NCBI GenBank assembly: GCA_944351315.1
Contig: CALVPL010000091.1
Location: forward strand, 1-14,022
Source: an uncultured Bacilli bacterium
Lineage (GTDB): Bacteria; Bacillota_I; Bacilli_A; RF39; UBA660
Direction: 5' to 3'
DNA length: 14,022 nt
Shown here: positions 1 to 7,277 of the stretch, piece after piece
How positions within the stretch are numbered: position 1 is the stretch's first letter
Layout: every line of letters starts with the position of its first letter
Position numbers and translations under genes: made by a program
Notes under the pieces: generated by a model
Seen by the model: the letters and a program-made list of their open reading frames with translations, nothing else
What the model was told of the DNA's origin: nothing
The model's database searches: none

Positions 1-33
1 TGCTGTAATATCTTATTTTTAAGATATTACGCA
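1..33. repeat. Inverted repeat / hairpin at window edge
   Basis: A perfect 11-bp inverted repeat (GTAATATCTTA at 5-15, TAAGATATTAC at 20-30) encloses a TTTT loop. TGC at 1-3 also pairs with GCA at 31-33 if T4 bulges out, giving about 14 bp. No T-run follows on the + strand, so it is not a clear terminator for a rightward gene. On the - strand any T-run would lie beyond the window edge, so it could end a leftward gene. The remainder of 34-217 contains no gene that I can see. Confidence 0.5.
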
Positions 34-217
34 CTTCAAAAGAGTTTTTACTGGGTCCCTGTTGTCAATGAGGAATTATAAAGAAATTATACTATAAAAT
101 CGGTGAAATTTTAACTAATGTTTAACAATAAAATCCTTGTTTTCCTAGAGGTATAAAGATTTTGCCAAAAGAGTGTCAAAATGGGCTTTCTATTCTTTCT
201 TCTTTTTCTAAATGCAT

Positions 218-223
218 TATAAT
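218..223 (+). promoter_or_regulatory. Candidate -10 element for the cca-dnaD-nth operon
   Basis: A perfect TATAAT lies at 218-223, but no good -35 hexamer sits 16-18 bp upstream. Transcription would start near 229-231, leaving a leader of only about 7-15 bases before the possible cca start codons. The message would then be nearly leaderless. An upstream start cannot be excluded. Confidence 0.4.
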
Positions 224-237
224 AGAATTAAGTGGTG

Positions 238-1311
238 ATGTTATTGATACCAAGTGAAGTGAAAAATGTTTTAAAAATGATCTTAGATCATGGCTTTGAA
301 GCATATTTAGTAGGAGGGTTTGTAAGAGATAGTCTGTTACATAAAAAGACCAATGATATTGATATAGCTACAAATGCATTACCAAAAGATTTAACAAACA
401 TTTTCGGACCTTCCAGGAAAGAAGAAAAATATGGTTCATATCATTTGAAATTTGAAAATTATAATATTGATATCACAACTTATAGAAAAGAACTTTCTTA
501 TGAAAATTTTCGACCTTGTAAATTAATGTATTCGACAAACATGCTAGAAGATGCCAAAAGAAGAGATTTTACCATGAATGCTTTATATATGAGTAAAAGT
601 GGTCAAATTATCGATTTATTTAATGGCGAAGCAGATTTAAAAGCCAAACGGTTAAAAATGATAGGGAATCCTTATGTAAGGTTACGTGAAGATCCATTAA
701 GAATTTTACGAGCCGTACGTTTTGCAACTCGTTATAATCTAAAAATGGATAAAGATTTAAAAAGAGCTATTTTAAAAGAAAAAAAAGCTTTAAAAAATCT
801 ATCGACTTCTAAAATTCGAAAAGAACTTGATGGGATTTTATTAGCAAATGGATTTCCTCTTTTAAAAAAATTAGGACTTTTAAAAGAATTAGAAATTGCA
901 AACCATAATATAGTTTTTGTAGAAGATCTCTCAGCATTATGGGCCCAGATAAAAACTGAAAAAAATTATGTGGTTGAAAAAGAATTGAAAAACAATCAAA
1001 AAACTATTGCGATGCAATTAAAGTGTGGTACAATTAAGGTGCTTCATTTATATAAGTATGGATATTATCAATGCCTTGTGGTAGCAAATATCCTGCATTT
1101 TCCAACAAAAAAATTGGAAAAAATGTATCAAAATATGCCGATTCATTGCCGTAAAGACATCGCTTTAAGCGTGCAAGAAATTCAAAATATTACGGGAAAA
1201 AATGGAAGAGAATTTGGAAATCTTTTAAAAGATCTAGAAGAAAAAATTCTTTTGAAAAAAGTGAAAAATGAGCGTGAGGCGATTATAAAATATTTAAAAG
1301 AAAGAAGGTAA
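238..1311 (+). CDS. cca: CCA tRNA nucleotidyltransferase
   Basis: Adds or repairs the 3'-terminal CCA of tRNAs from CTP and ATP without a template; cytoplasmic. Counting from GTG 232, the class II nucleotidyltransferase signature is clear: GGFVRD at 28-33, the metal-binding Asp pair D42/D44, RRDFTMNALY at 110-119, and the nucleotide-selecting helix EDPLRILRAVRF at 153-164. A helical tRNA-binding C-terminal part follows. About 357 residues is somewhat shorter than the roughly 400 usual in Bacillus. The start is uncertain: GTG 232, GTG 235, ATG 238 and TTG 244 are all in frame. ATG 238 is chosen, but GGTGAT at 234-239 could act as the ribosome binding site for TTG 244. First gene of an operon with dnaD (5-nt gap) and nth. 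Whether it makes complete CCA or only part of it cannot be told from sequence alone. Confidence 0.95.
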   Translation: MLLIPSEVKNVLKMILDHGFEAYLVGGFVRDSLLHKKTNDIDIATNALPKDLTNIFGPSRKEEKYGSYHLKFENYNIDITTYRKELSYENFRPCKLMYSTNMLEDAKRRDFTMNALYMSKSGQIIDLFNGEADLKAKRLKMIGNPYVRLREDPLRILRAVRFATRYNLKMDKDLKRAILKEKKALKNLSTSKIRKELDGILLANGFPLLKKLGLLKELEIANHNIVFVEDLSALWAQIKTEKNYVVEKELKNNQKTIAMQLKCGTIKVLHLYKYGYYQCLVVANILHFPTKKLEKMYQNMPIHCRKDIALSVQEIQNITGKNGREFGNLLKDLEEKILLKKVKNEREAIIKYLKERR

Positions 1312-1316
1312 AAGAA

Positions 1317-1955
1317 ATGCCAAATTTAGAGTTTTTAACAGAAAAAAGATTTACTTTATCTACCCATTTAATTCAAGTGGCTGTTTCAAACAATCTATCT
1401 TTGGCAGAATTTTTATTACTTGTTTATTTTGAAGATGCAGTAGACAAAACGTTTAATGTCGATACAATTAGTAAGACATTAAATATAAATGAAAAAGAAA
1501 TTTTAATTGCTTTTAATCGTCTTTTATCTTTAAATTTTATTGAACTAGAAGCTTGTAAAGATAAAACAAATAAATGTTGTGAAATTGTAAGTTTAGAACC
1601 AATGTATCGTAAGTTATTTGAAAAAACAGAAAAGCAAAAAGAACTAGCTAAAAAAGAAACAATTTTTGATCTATTCCAAAAAGAATTAGGCAGAAGTATA
1701 TCACCTATGGAATATGAAATTATCAATGCTTGGTTAGAAAAAGGATTCAGCGAAGAACTCGTTTTAGGAGCTTTAAAAGAAGCTGTTTATAATGGAGTAA
1801 GTAGTTTACGATATATTGATAAAATTTTATATGAATGGCAAAAAAAAGGGTATCATACAATGACTGAAGTGGAATCTGGCTTAATAAATCGACGAAAGGA
1901 TAATGAAAAAGTTCCCCAGCTTTTTGATTATAATTGGTTAGAAGATGAAGGATAG
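1317..1955 (+). CDS. dnaD: DNA replication initiation protein DnaD
   Basis: Primosomal protein that, with DnaA, DnaB and DnaI in low-GC Gram-positives, helps load the replicative helicase at origins and restarted forks. The N-terminal ~100 residues fit the DnaD winged-helix oligomerisation domain. Residues ~116-178 match the DnaB/DnaD C-terminal DNA-binding domain, including the conserved stretch ending LRYIDKILYEWQKKG (164-178) with its Tyr-Ile-Trp pattern. The C-terminus (FDYNWLEDEG) resembles the short YNWLE tail common in DnaD proteins. At 212 aa it is slightly shorter than the Bacillus protein. The ribosome binding site AGAAGG (1303-1308) lies inside the end of cca. The 3' end overlaps nth by 11 bp. 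The dnaD-nth pair is conserved in Bacilli. Confidence 0.93.
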   Translation: MPNLEFLTEKRFTLSTHLIQVAVSNNLSLAEFLLLVYFEDAVDKTFNVDTISKTLNINEKEILIAFNRLLSLNFIELEACKDKTNKCCEIVSLEPMYRKLFEKTEKQKELAKKETIFDLFQKELGRSISPMEYEIINAWLEKGFSEELVLGALKEAVYNGVSSLRYIDKILYEWQKKGYHTMTEVESGLINRRKDNEKVPQLFDYNWLEDEG

Positions 1956-2595
1956 TAATAAAGAAAAACAAATTTCAAATTATTTAGATGAACTTTATCC
2001 CGATGCTCGTTGTGAATTGAATTATCAAAAAGATTATGAACTATTAATTGCAACCGTATTATCAGCTCAATGCACCGACAAACGGGTAAATAAAGTTACT
2101 GATATTTTATGGCAAAAATATGATATTTTTTCTTTAGCAAATGCCAATCAAAAAGATATAGAAAAAATTATTTATCCAGTCGGCTCTTATACAAAAAAGG
2201 CAAGTTATCTAAAAATAATCGCGACAAGATTAACAAAAGATTATGAAGGACATGTGCCAAATGATCGAGAGTATTTAGAAAGCTTGCCGGGAGTTGGGCG
2301 AAAGACTTGCAATGTTGTATTATCTAACTTATACAATATGCCAGCAATCGCGGTGGATACACATGTCGAAAGAGTTTCCAAAAGATTAGGCTTAGCTTTT
2401 AAAAAGGATTCAGTTTTAACAGTAGAACAAAAACTAATGAAGAAATTTCCAAAAGAAGAGTGGAGTAAATTACATCATCAAATGGTCTTATTTGGAAGAT
2501 ATAAATGCACGGCCAGAAAGCCTGCATGTTTAGAATGTAAACTTCAAAATGTATGTAAAGAATATCTAAAAAGTCAAAAAAAATGCGATAGATAA
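1945..2595 (+). CDS. nth: Endonuclease III (DNA glycosylase/AP lyase)
   Basis: Base-excision repair enzyme that removes oxidised pyrimidines and cuts the abasic site by beta-elimination. The helix-hairpin-helix LPGVGRK (114-120) ends with the catalytic lysine K120, and VDTHV (137-141) holds the catalytic D138. Both have the same numbering as the E. coli enzyme. The C-terminal [4Fe-4S] cluster ligands are present with exact spacing C-x6-C-x2-C-x5-C in the CTARKPACLECKLQNVC segment. Its 216 aa is normal. The ATG lies within the end of dnaD and has only a poor ribosome binding site, so translation is probably coupled to dnaD. The TAA stop sits in the loop of the terminator that follows. Confidence 0.97.
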   Translation: MKDSNKEKQISNYLDELYPDARCELNYQKDYELLIATVLSAQCTDKRVNKVTDILWQKYDIFSLANANQKDIEKIIYPVGSYTKKASYLKIIATRLTKDYEGHVPNDREYLESLPGVGRKTCNVVLSNLYNMPAIAVDTHVERVSKRLGLAFKKDSVLTVEQKLMKKFPKEEWSKLHHQMVLFGRYKCTARKPACLECKLQNVCKEYLKSQKKCDR

Positions 2596-2616
2596 ATTTC
2601 TATCGCGTTTTCTTTT
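2585..2616. terminator. Bidirectional intrinsic terminator between nth and pbp1A
   Basis: A perfect 8-bp stem (GCGATAGA at 2585-2592, TCTATCGC at 2599-2606) has a 6-nt loop. Rightward it is followed by GTTTTCTTTT. On the opposite strand it is followed by an A then a T-run (the A-run at 2576-2583 read in reverse). It therefore serves both convergent operons. The loop contains the nth stop codon, and the right-hand T-tract overlaps the pbp1A stop codon. Confidence 0.85.
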
Positions 2617-5467
2617 AAGTAGTAGGACAACTATCCGCTACAGTAACTTTACCAGAAATTCTTATTTGTTCTCCTTTATAAGAAATAGTATAAGTAATGG
2701 TTTTTTCACCCGTAGTTGAAGTGTCTACTCGACTTGCAGTAATCGTAGCATCAGCAGTAACATCTTTTCCTTCAAAAGTAACTTTAACAGCTTTTTTAGC
2801 ATCAACTGTACCATTTTTTGGAACACATATAGTTGAAGCAGTAGCTTCTAAAGAACTTTCAGGTTTTTCTTCACCTTCAATGGTAACTTTTACTTCAACT
2901 CCATTAGACTGATTTGTTTTAAAAATACTATAAGCACTTCTAATGACAAAGGTATAAGTTCCACTAGAAGGAGCAGTATAAGTATAACTATTGTTTTCTG
3001 TCCATCCTAAACTAGTAAGATTTCCTTTTTCATCTTTTAAATAAATTTGATATCCTAAAGAACCAATCGAAGAAGTATTGTAACTTTCGTAAATTCGCAT
3101 GTATTCATTTTCAAACTGTGAGTAACTATTGCTATAGGTTTTCTTAAATGTTGCAAAATAATTAGCAAATTCAGTTCGAACAGCATTGGTATCTAAAGCA
3201 GCTGGAGTTCCAATATTATCCCAAGTTAATGTAACTTTATTGTCCTTGGCACTTCCTTTAGCATTTTTAACATCATCAAGTTTACTAAATCTTTCAGAGG
3301 TTTCACTAGGTTCAGCACCGGCTTTAAAATAAGCTTGATATTTCATATTATCTGGAGTGTATTCGCTAGCACGTTTCGTAGGTAAAGTATTTCTTTCAAC
3401 CGTAACACTTACTACGGTATCCGGCTTCGCAAATTTTTCATTTTTAGTTAAAATATTATTAGCTAAATAAGCACTGATCTTACTTCTTGTTGAAGTACCA
3501 GAATTACTAGTTAGATAATGACTAGAATCTTCATCTTTTTTATCATAGCCATAAACAAAAGAAATAGAGTATTCAGTATTATAAGTATTAACCCAATGCT
3601 CTGGAGTTGCATAATAAGGAACACCTTTTGAAGCAGCAGTAGCTTCATCGTAATTTGTTGTACCAGATTTAGATGCAATAGAGCCTCTTAAATTCCAATT
3701 GATCGAACCCCCAACCCCTTCACTTGTTGCTTGAAGTAAAACATCGGTAATCATCCAAGCAGTTTCTTCACTCATTGCTCTAGTTTTTTCATATTTATAT
3801 TCAATAGTTTCTTCCGTTTGAGTATTGACAATTCTAGTATAAGAATATGGTTCAATATAATAGCCACTTCTAGCAAATGCGGCATAGGCTGCTGAACTTT
3901 CTAATGGAGAGAGTCCTTCTGGCCAACCACCGACTGAATAAGATTCGTATAAAGTATCATCGATGGTTCCATCAGCATTTTTTTTGCCATAATTGTCCGT
4001 ATCAATTCCTAAATTGTTTAAAAATTCTTTTTTATTTTCTTCCGTTGTTTGATGGAAGGCTTCTAGGGCAGTAACATTTCTTGAAGCCGATAAAGCATCT
4101 TTTAATGTATATACACCTAAGAAACGATTATCCCAGTTATTCAAATATCCACCACCATTGTAGGAATATTTAAAGTCGATAAACATTTGACCAGTCGATG
4201 CATTGTTGTATTCAATTAATGGTCCATAATCTATTAAAGGCTTAGCCGTTGAACCAGGTTGTCTCCTAAATAAAGCTCGGTTATCTCCAGTTTTAACATA
4301 ATTTCGGCCAGGTCCTAAAGCCACGATAGATCCATCTGTTACAGAAGTAACTGCTGAACCAACTTGAATTTTATCATCCCGCCATGCATCAGCAGCTCCA
4401 TTTTGCATATTATTAATAACATCTTGAATAGCCTTATTATAAGTCGTATAAACTTTATAGCCACCTTTTTGTAAGTTGATATTTTCTTTATCTTGAATTT
4501 CGTCGACAACATAATCAATTAAAACTTGATAAGGAGTAGAAGATTCTGCTCTTGGAACAACTAAAGATTCAACTCGAATACTTTGGGCATCAAGCATTTC
4601 TTGTTCTGTAATATAACCATGTCTATACATTAAACTTAAAACTGTATTTTTACGATTATTGGCAGCTTCTGGATTATTATAAGGATGATATACAGAAGGA
4701 TTATTTACCATACCGACTAATAAAGCACTTTCTGGTAAAGATAAAGCAGATACACTTTTGCCAAAATAATATTGACTAGCTTGTTCAACACCATAGATAT
4801 CACTTACGTTGTTATTTCCGCTTGCAAACCACCAAGTATTTAAATACATTTCAATAATTTGTTCTTTAGTATAATTTTTTTCAATCTTGAAAACAGCCAT
4901 ATAAATATCTTGGAATTTTCTTATGATTCCCTCAATTCCTTCATCTTCAGTAGAAGTAAAATAGTTTTTAGATAACTGCATCGATAAAGTAGAGGCACCA
5001 CCAGCTCCCGATTGACCTAAAAGTTGACCGATACTTGCTTTTATAAAACGAGCTAAATCGACACCGTTATGTTGAAAAAATCTTGCATCTTCTGTCGCGA
5101 TTAAAGCATCGACCAATACTTGTGGAAAATCTTCATAATTCTTAATAACTCGATCTTCTTCACCTAAACGAGCAAGTAAACTACCATCACTCCAATAAAT
5201 TTCAGTGGATTCAGTTTCATATAAAGTCTCGGCGGTAAACTCAGGTGAGGTAAAAACAATATAAAGACCAAAAGCAATAACCACCGAAGCAATTAGAATT
5301 CCCAATGTAATAAAAACCATGCAAATAGTAGTAGCGATTTTTCTTTTCTTATTAGGATTCTTTTTTTTCTCCCTTTTTGGGCTAGTTTCTTTCTTTTTCG
5401 TTGTATTTTTTTTCAGGTTCTTTTTTATGTCATCTAAACTTTTTAATTTCAATTTTTTCTTTGCCAT
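2615..5467 (-). CDS. Class A penicillin-binding protein (transglycosylase/transpeptidase)
   Basis: Bifunctional peptidoglycan synthase that polymerises lipid II and cross-links stem peptides at the outer membrane face. Order: lysine-rich cytoplasmic tail (1-43), TM helix (~44-72), GT51 domain, transpeptidase domain, then a C-terminal extension. GT51 motifs: EDARFFQHNG (126-135, catalytic E126), GASTLSMQLSKN (157-168), RKFQD (183-187), YFGK (234-237). The third motif is normally RKxxE, so Asp replaces Glu here. Transpeptidase motifs: STAK (406-409, nucleophile S406), SRN (462-464), KSGTT (600-604). After ~700 there is a fibronectin-III/Ig-like stretch and a last Ig-like module (~875-947). That module contains the protein's only two extracellular cysteines, C881 and C947. 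The ATG follows AAAGGATG, which overlaps the recU stop (4-nt gap). Equivalent to Bacillus ponA (PBP1) by the recU-ponA pairing. Confidence 0.96.
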   Translation of the reverse strand: MAKKKLKLKSLDDIKKNLKKNTTKKKETSPKREKKKNPNKKRKIATTICMVFITLGILIASVVIAFGLYIVFTSPEFTAETLYETESTEIYWSDGSLLARLGEEDRVIKNYEDFPQVLVDALIATEDARFFQHNGVDLARFIKASIGQLLGQSGAGGASTLSMQLSKNYFTSTEDEGIEGIIRKFQDIYMAVFKIEKNYTKEQIIEMYLNTWWFASGNNNVSDIYGVEQASQYYFGKSVSALSLPESALLVGMVNNPSVYHPYNNPEAANNRKNTVLSLMYRHGYITEQEMLDAQSIRVESLVVPRAESSTPYQVLIDYVVDEIQDKENINLQKGGYKVYTTYNKAIQDVINNMQNGAADAWRDDKIQVGSAVTSVTDGSIVALGPGRNYVKTGDNRALFRRQPGSTAKPLIDYGPLIEYNNASTGQMFIDFKYSYNGGGYLNNWDNRFLGVYTLKDALSASRNVTALEAFHQTTEENKKEFLNNLGIDTDNYGKKNADGTIDDTLYESYSVGGWPEGLSPLESSAAYAAFARSGYYIEPYSYTRIVNTQTEETIEYKYEKTRAMSEETAWMITDVLLQATSEGVGGSINWNLRGSIASKSGTTNYDEATAASKGVPYYATPEHWVNTYNTEYSISFVYGYDKKDEDSSHYLTSNSGTSTRSKISAYLANNILTKNEKFAKPDTVVSVTVERNTLPTKRASEYTPDNMKYQAYFKAGAEPSETSERFSKLDDVKNAKGSAKDNKVTLTWDNIGTPAALDTNAVRTEFANYFATFKKTYSNSYSQFENEYMRIYESYNTSSIGSLGYQIYLKDEKGNLTSLGWTENNSYTYTAPSSGTYTFVIRSAYSIFKTNQSNGVEVKVTIEGEEKPESSLEATASTICVPKNGTVDAKKAVKVTFEGKDVTADATITASRVDTSTTGEKTITYTISYKGEQIRISGKVTVADSCPTT

Positions 5468-5471
5468 GTTT

Positions 5472-6029
5472 TCATCCTTTCAAATATATTTCGTCTACAA
5501 GCTTTAAATAATCTAAAGCTGGCGAATACTGTTCTTTAATTATAAAGCCATATTCTTTAATAAAAGCATAAGGAATACTCTTGCGATTATTTTGGGCAAT
5601 AAAATCTATTAAATCAGATCCCTTTATTAAATAAACTATGCCATTCATCTTTAGAATAACAAAACATATGCCACCATGTTCTAATACTTTTTGCATATAT
5701 TTTAATTGATGTTCATGAAAATTTGCTAAAGGAAAAGAAGTTTTTTGTTGTGTTTCTTTTGCTTCAAATTCAATATATTTTCCTTTATAAATTCCGTTAT
5801 AATCTAAAGTGGATGGAGCTTTAAAATAGCCATTTTTGATAATTCTTCCACGATCTGTGTAAACAGCTTCACTAATTCCAATAGGAGTTGGTTTTTTATA
5901 AATTAAAGCCACATCTTTTGAGACGTAATATTCATTAGATTCATTAATAAGGTTTTCTAGATCCATTCCCCGATTGCTATAATTGATTGTTTTGGTTTGT
6001 TCTTTTTTAATTTTATTTGGGTACTGCAT
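5472..6029 (-). CDS. recU: Holliday junction resolvase RecU
   Basis: Dimeric, metal-dependent nuclease that cuts Holliday junctions in recombination and chromosome segregation; it also modulates RecA in Bacillus. The active-site pattern is D76, E89 and K91 (within STLDYNG and IEFEAKE), with the same spacing as D88/E101/K103 of the B. subtilis enzyme. The YSNRGMDLE segment near the N-terminus is the conserved RecU opening. At 185 aa it is about 20 residues shorter than the B. subtilis protein, and the basic N-terminal extension is short. The ribosome binding site AAGGTGAT (6035-6042 on the - strand) precedes the ATG by 5 nt. It is the first gene of the recU-pbp1A operon. It ends in TGA, the only TGA stop among the intact genes here. 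Confidence 0.95.
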   Translation of the reverse strand: MQYPNKIKKEQTKTINYSNRGMDLENLINESNEYYVSKDVALIYKKPTPIGISEAVYTDRGRIIKNGYFKAPSTLDYNGIYKGKYIEFEAKETQQKTSFPLANFHEHQLKYMQKVLEHGGICFVILKMNGIVYLIKGSDLIDFIAQNNRKSIPYAFIKEYGFIIKEQYSPALDYLKLVDEIYLKG

Positions 6030-6047
6030 ACCAGATCACCTTAGTTC

Positions 6048-6076
6048 ATTATACTATAAATTGCTTTTTTTTTAAA
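6048..6076 (-). promoter_or_regulatory. Promoter for recU-pbp1A
   Basis: Read on the - strand, a perfect TATAAT (6048-6053) lies 17 bp from a weak -35, TTTAAA (6071-6076). Transcription would begin near 6041, giving a very short leader in front of the recU ATG and placing the ribosome binding site at the extreme 5' end. That closeness makes the exact start point uncertain. Confidence 0.5.
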
Positions 6077-6100
6077 GGCTCAACTGAAGTTCCTATTTTA

Positions 6101-6119
6101 TTTGACAATTTTTGTCGAA
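6101..6119. promoter_or_regulatory. Near-palindrome with TTGACA in the divergent gap
   Basis: TTTGACAA (6101-6108) and TTGTCGAA (6112-6119) form an inverted repeat matching at 7 of 8 positions around TTT. The left arm contains a perfect -35 hexamer TTGACA (6102-6107) facing the 37-codon ORF. No good -10 lies at the correct distance; TAGGCA at 6124-6129 is the closest. It could be an operator over a weak promoter, but this is not established. Confidence 0.3.
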
Positions 6120-6172
6120 AGAATAGGCATTTAAAAAAATTTTTCTTAAAATAAAAAAGAAAGGAGACTGAA

Positions 6173-6286
6173 ATGATTTCATTTGATGAAATTTTTAATA
6201 AAATGTTAACTCAACTAGAACAAATAGATCAAAACGTAATTTTGCTTGCATTATCCGATGCTTTACTAGAAGAAAAAAACTTGTAA
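6173..6286 (+). CDS. Small protein of 37 aa, unknown function
   Basis: A short ORF with ATG at 6173 and TAA at 6284-6286. It is preceded by an excellent ribosome binding site, AAAGGAG (6160-6166), at 6-nt spacing. The predicted peptide opens MISFDEIFNKMLTQLEQIDQ and ends LSDALLEEKNL. It is acidic and helical-looking with regularly spaced hydrophobic residues; no cysteines, signal peptide or membrane segment. I do not recognise a family. Its last two codons (TTG TAA) form the -35 element of the promoter for the next gene. Support rests on the strong ribosome binding site and sensible composition; conservation was not tested. Confidence 0.55.
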   Translation: MISFDEIFNKMLTQLEQIDQNVILLALSDALLEEKNL

Positions 6287-6309
6287 TTTCTATAAAGAGA
6301 CTTTATAAT
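6281..6309 (+). promoter_or_regulatory. Promoter for the DagK-like gene
   Basis: TTGTAA (6281-6286), 17 bp, then a perfect TATAAT (6304-6309). The -35 hexamer coincides exactly with the last sense codon and stop codon of the 37-codon ORF. Transcription should begin near 6316, about 17 nt before the ATG at 6333. Confidence 0.7.
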
Positions 6310-6332
6310 AGCGAGTTAGAAAAGAGGAATTT

Positions 6333-7217
6333 ATGGAAAATTATTCGATAATTATAGATAAAAGTGCTTGCCATCCAGAAATAGAGCAGTACTACCAAAT
6401 TCAACGTTATTTAGAAAATTATCAATATTTAAAAACTTATTTATGTAATGGTTTAGAAGAAATAAAAAGAGCAGCTATGTATGCAGCTTTAGAAAGTGAT
6501 TTTTTAGTAGTTATGGGAAAAACAAGAGCTTTTCATGAAGTAGTAGCAGGACTTTTTAGAGCCAATGCTTCAGCAAACATTCCAATTTTTTTCTTGCCTA
6601 GTGGGAATTTTAACGATCTAGCTTGGAACTTTGGGGCATTAGGAGAGATTGATAAATATTTTAAAGAAGCTTTTACAAACACACCATTAAATTTGGATAT
6701 TTTTTCTTTTAATCAATCTTTTTTTAGTACTTATATGATAAATAGTCCTTTTCTTCCTGAAGTTTTAAAAAAAGATAAAAAGACGTTTGCAAAAGAAATA
6801 AGCAAACGTATATTACGCAATAATTCGGAAAATTATAATTTAGATATTATGGTAGATGGAAAAAAGATAAATGGAGAATACAATTCGTTTTTACTAGGTA
6901 ATACTCAAGCTTTATTAGGAAAAACCATTTTTAATTATCCGAGCTTAACAGATGGCAAATGTGAGTTGTTATTAATGAAAAAAATGAGTACATTAAAATT
7001 AGTAAATGAATTTTTAGCTTTTTTCTCTGGTGAATGCAGATTAGATGAACTTTCATGCACTGAAAAATACACAGGTTCAGAAATTAGAATAACCTCTAAA
7101 AAACCATTTGCCAATCCTTTTTTAATTGATGGTGCCTATGAACAAGCAAATACAACTAACATAGAAGTAAAACCATTAGCAAGAGTCCGCGTTTTAAGAG
7201 GAAATACAAAAATATAA
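6333..7217 (+). CDS. Diacylglycerol-kinase-like protein, catalytic motifs lost
   Basis: Resembles the DagK/YegS/LCB5 lipid kinase family, which phosphorylates diacylglycerol or sphingoid lipids at the inner membrane face. Correspondences to Bacillus DgkB: residues 56-74 align with the ATP-binding segment (HEVVAG at 68-73 matches NEVVNG), PSGNFNDLAWNFG (89-101) with PxGTxNDFARxLG, LTDGKCELLLMKK (205-217) with the SxxDGxFDLxILKK region, and LIDGAYE (264-270) with LDGEYG. The expected GGDGT loop reads MGKTRA (61-66), the N-terminal NPxSG is absent, and the conserved Glu of LDGE is Ala (A268). At 294 aa it is family length and the frame is open, so it is not obviously a pseudogene. It may be a non-catalytic lipid-binding paralogue. 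Ribosome binding site AGAGGA (6323-6328), 4 nt before the ATG. Family assignment is from remembered motifs. Confidence 0.7.
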   Translation: MENYSIIIDKSACHPEIEQYYQIQRYLENYQYLKTYLCNGLEEIKRAAMYAALESDFLVVMGKTRAFHEVVAGLFRANASANIPIFFLPSGNFNDLAWNFGALGEIDKYFKEAFTNTPLNLDIFSFNQSFFSTYMINSPFLPEVLKKDKKTFAKEISKRILRNNSENYNLDIMVDGKKINGEYNSFLLGNTQALLGKTIFNYPSLTDGKCELLLMKKMSTLKLVNEFLAFFSGECRLDELSCTEKYTGSEIRITSKKPFANPFLIDGAYEQANTTNIEVKPLARVRVLRGNTKI

Positions 7218-7228
7218 TAAGACAGCAA

Positions 7229-7257
7229 TTGACAAAATCTTAAACAATTGTTAAGAT
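7229..7257 (+). promoter_or_regulatory. gpsB promoter with overlapping inverted repeat
   Basis: A consensus TTGACA (7229-7234), 17-bp spacer, then TAAGAT (7252-7257). Transcription would begin near 7264, about 14 nt before the GTG start. A perfect 7-bp inverted repeat, ATCTTAA (7237-7243) and TTAAGAT (7251-7257), covers the spacer and the whole -10, so a repressor could bind there. Confidence 0.75.
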
Positions 7258-7277
7258 GAATTAAGAAGGTGGTAAAT

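Noticed and set aside
1424..1971. Two - strand ORFs within dnaD
   Set aside because: They lie fully opposite or across dnaD, have no family features, and AT-rich composition explains their openness.
5319..5507. Phe-rich + strand ORF opposite the pbp1A start
   Set aside because: It is the antisense of the lysine-rich PBP tail (AAA/AAG read backwards as TTT/CTT) and has no ribosome binding site.
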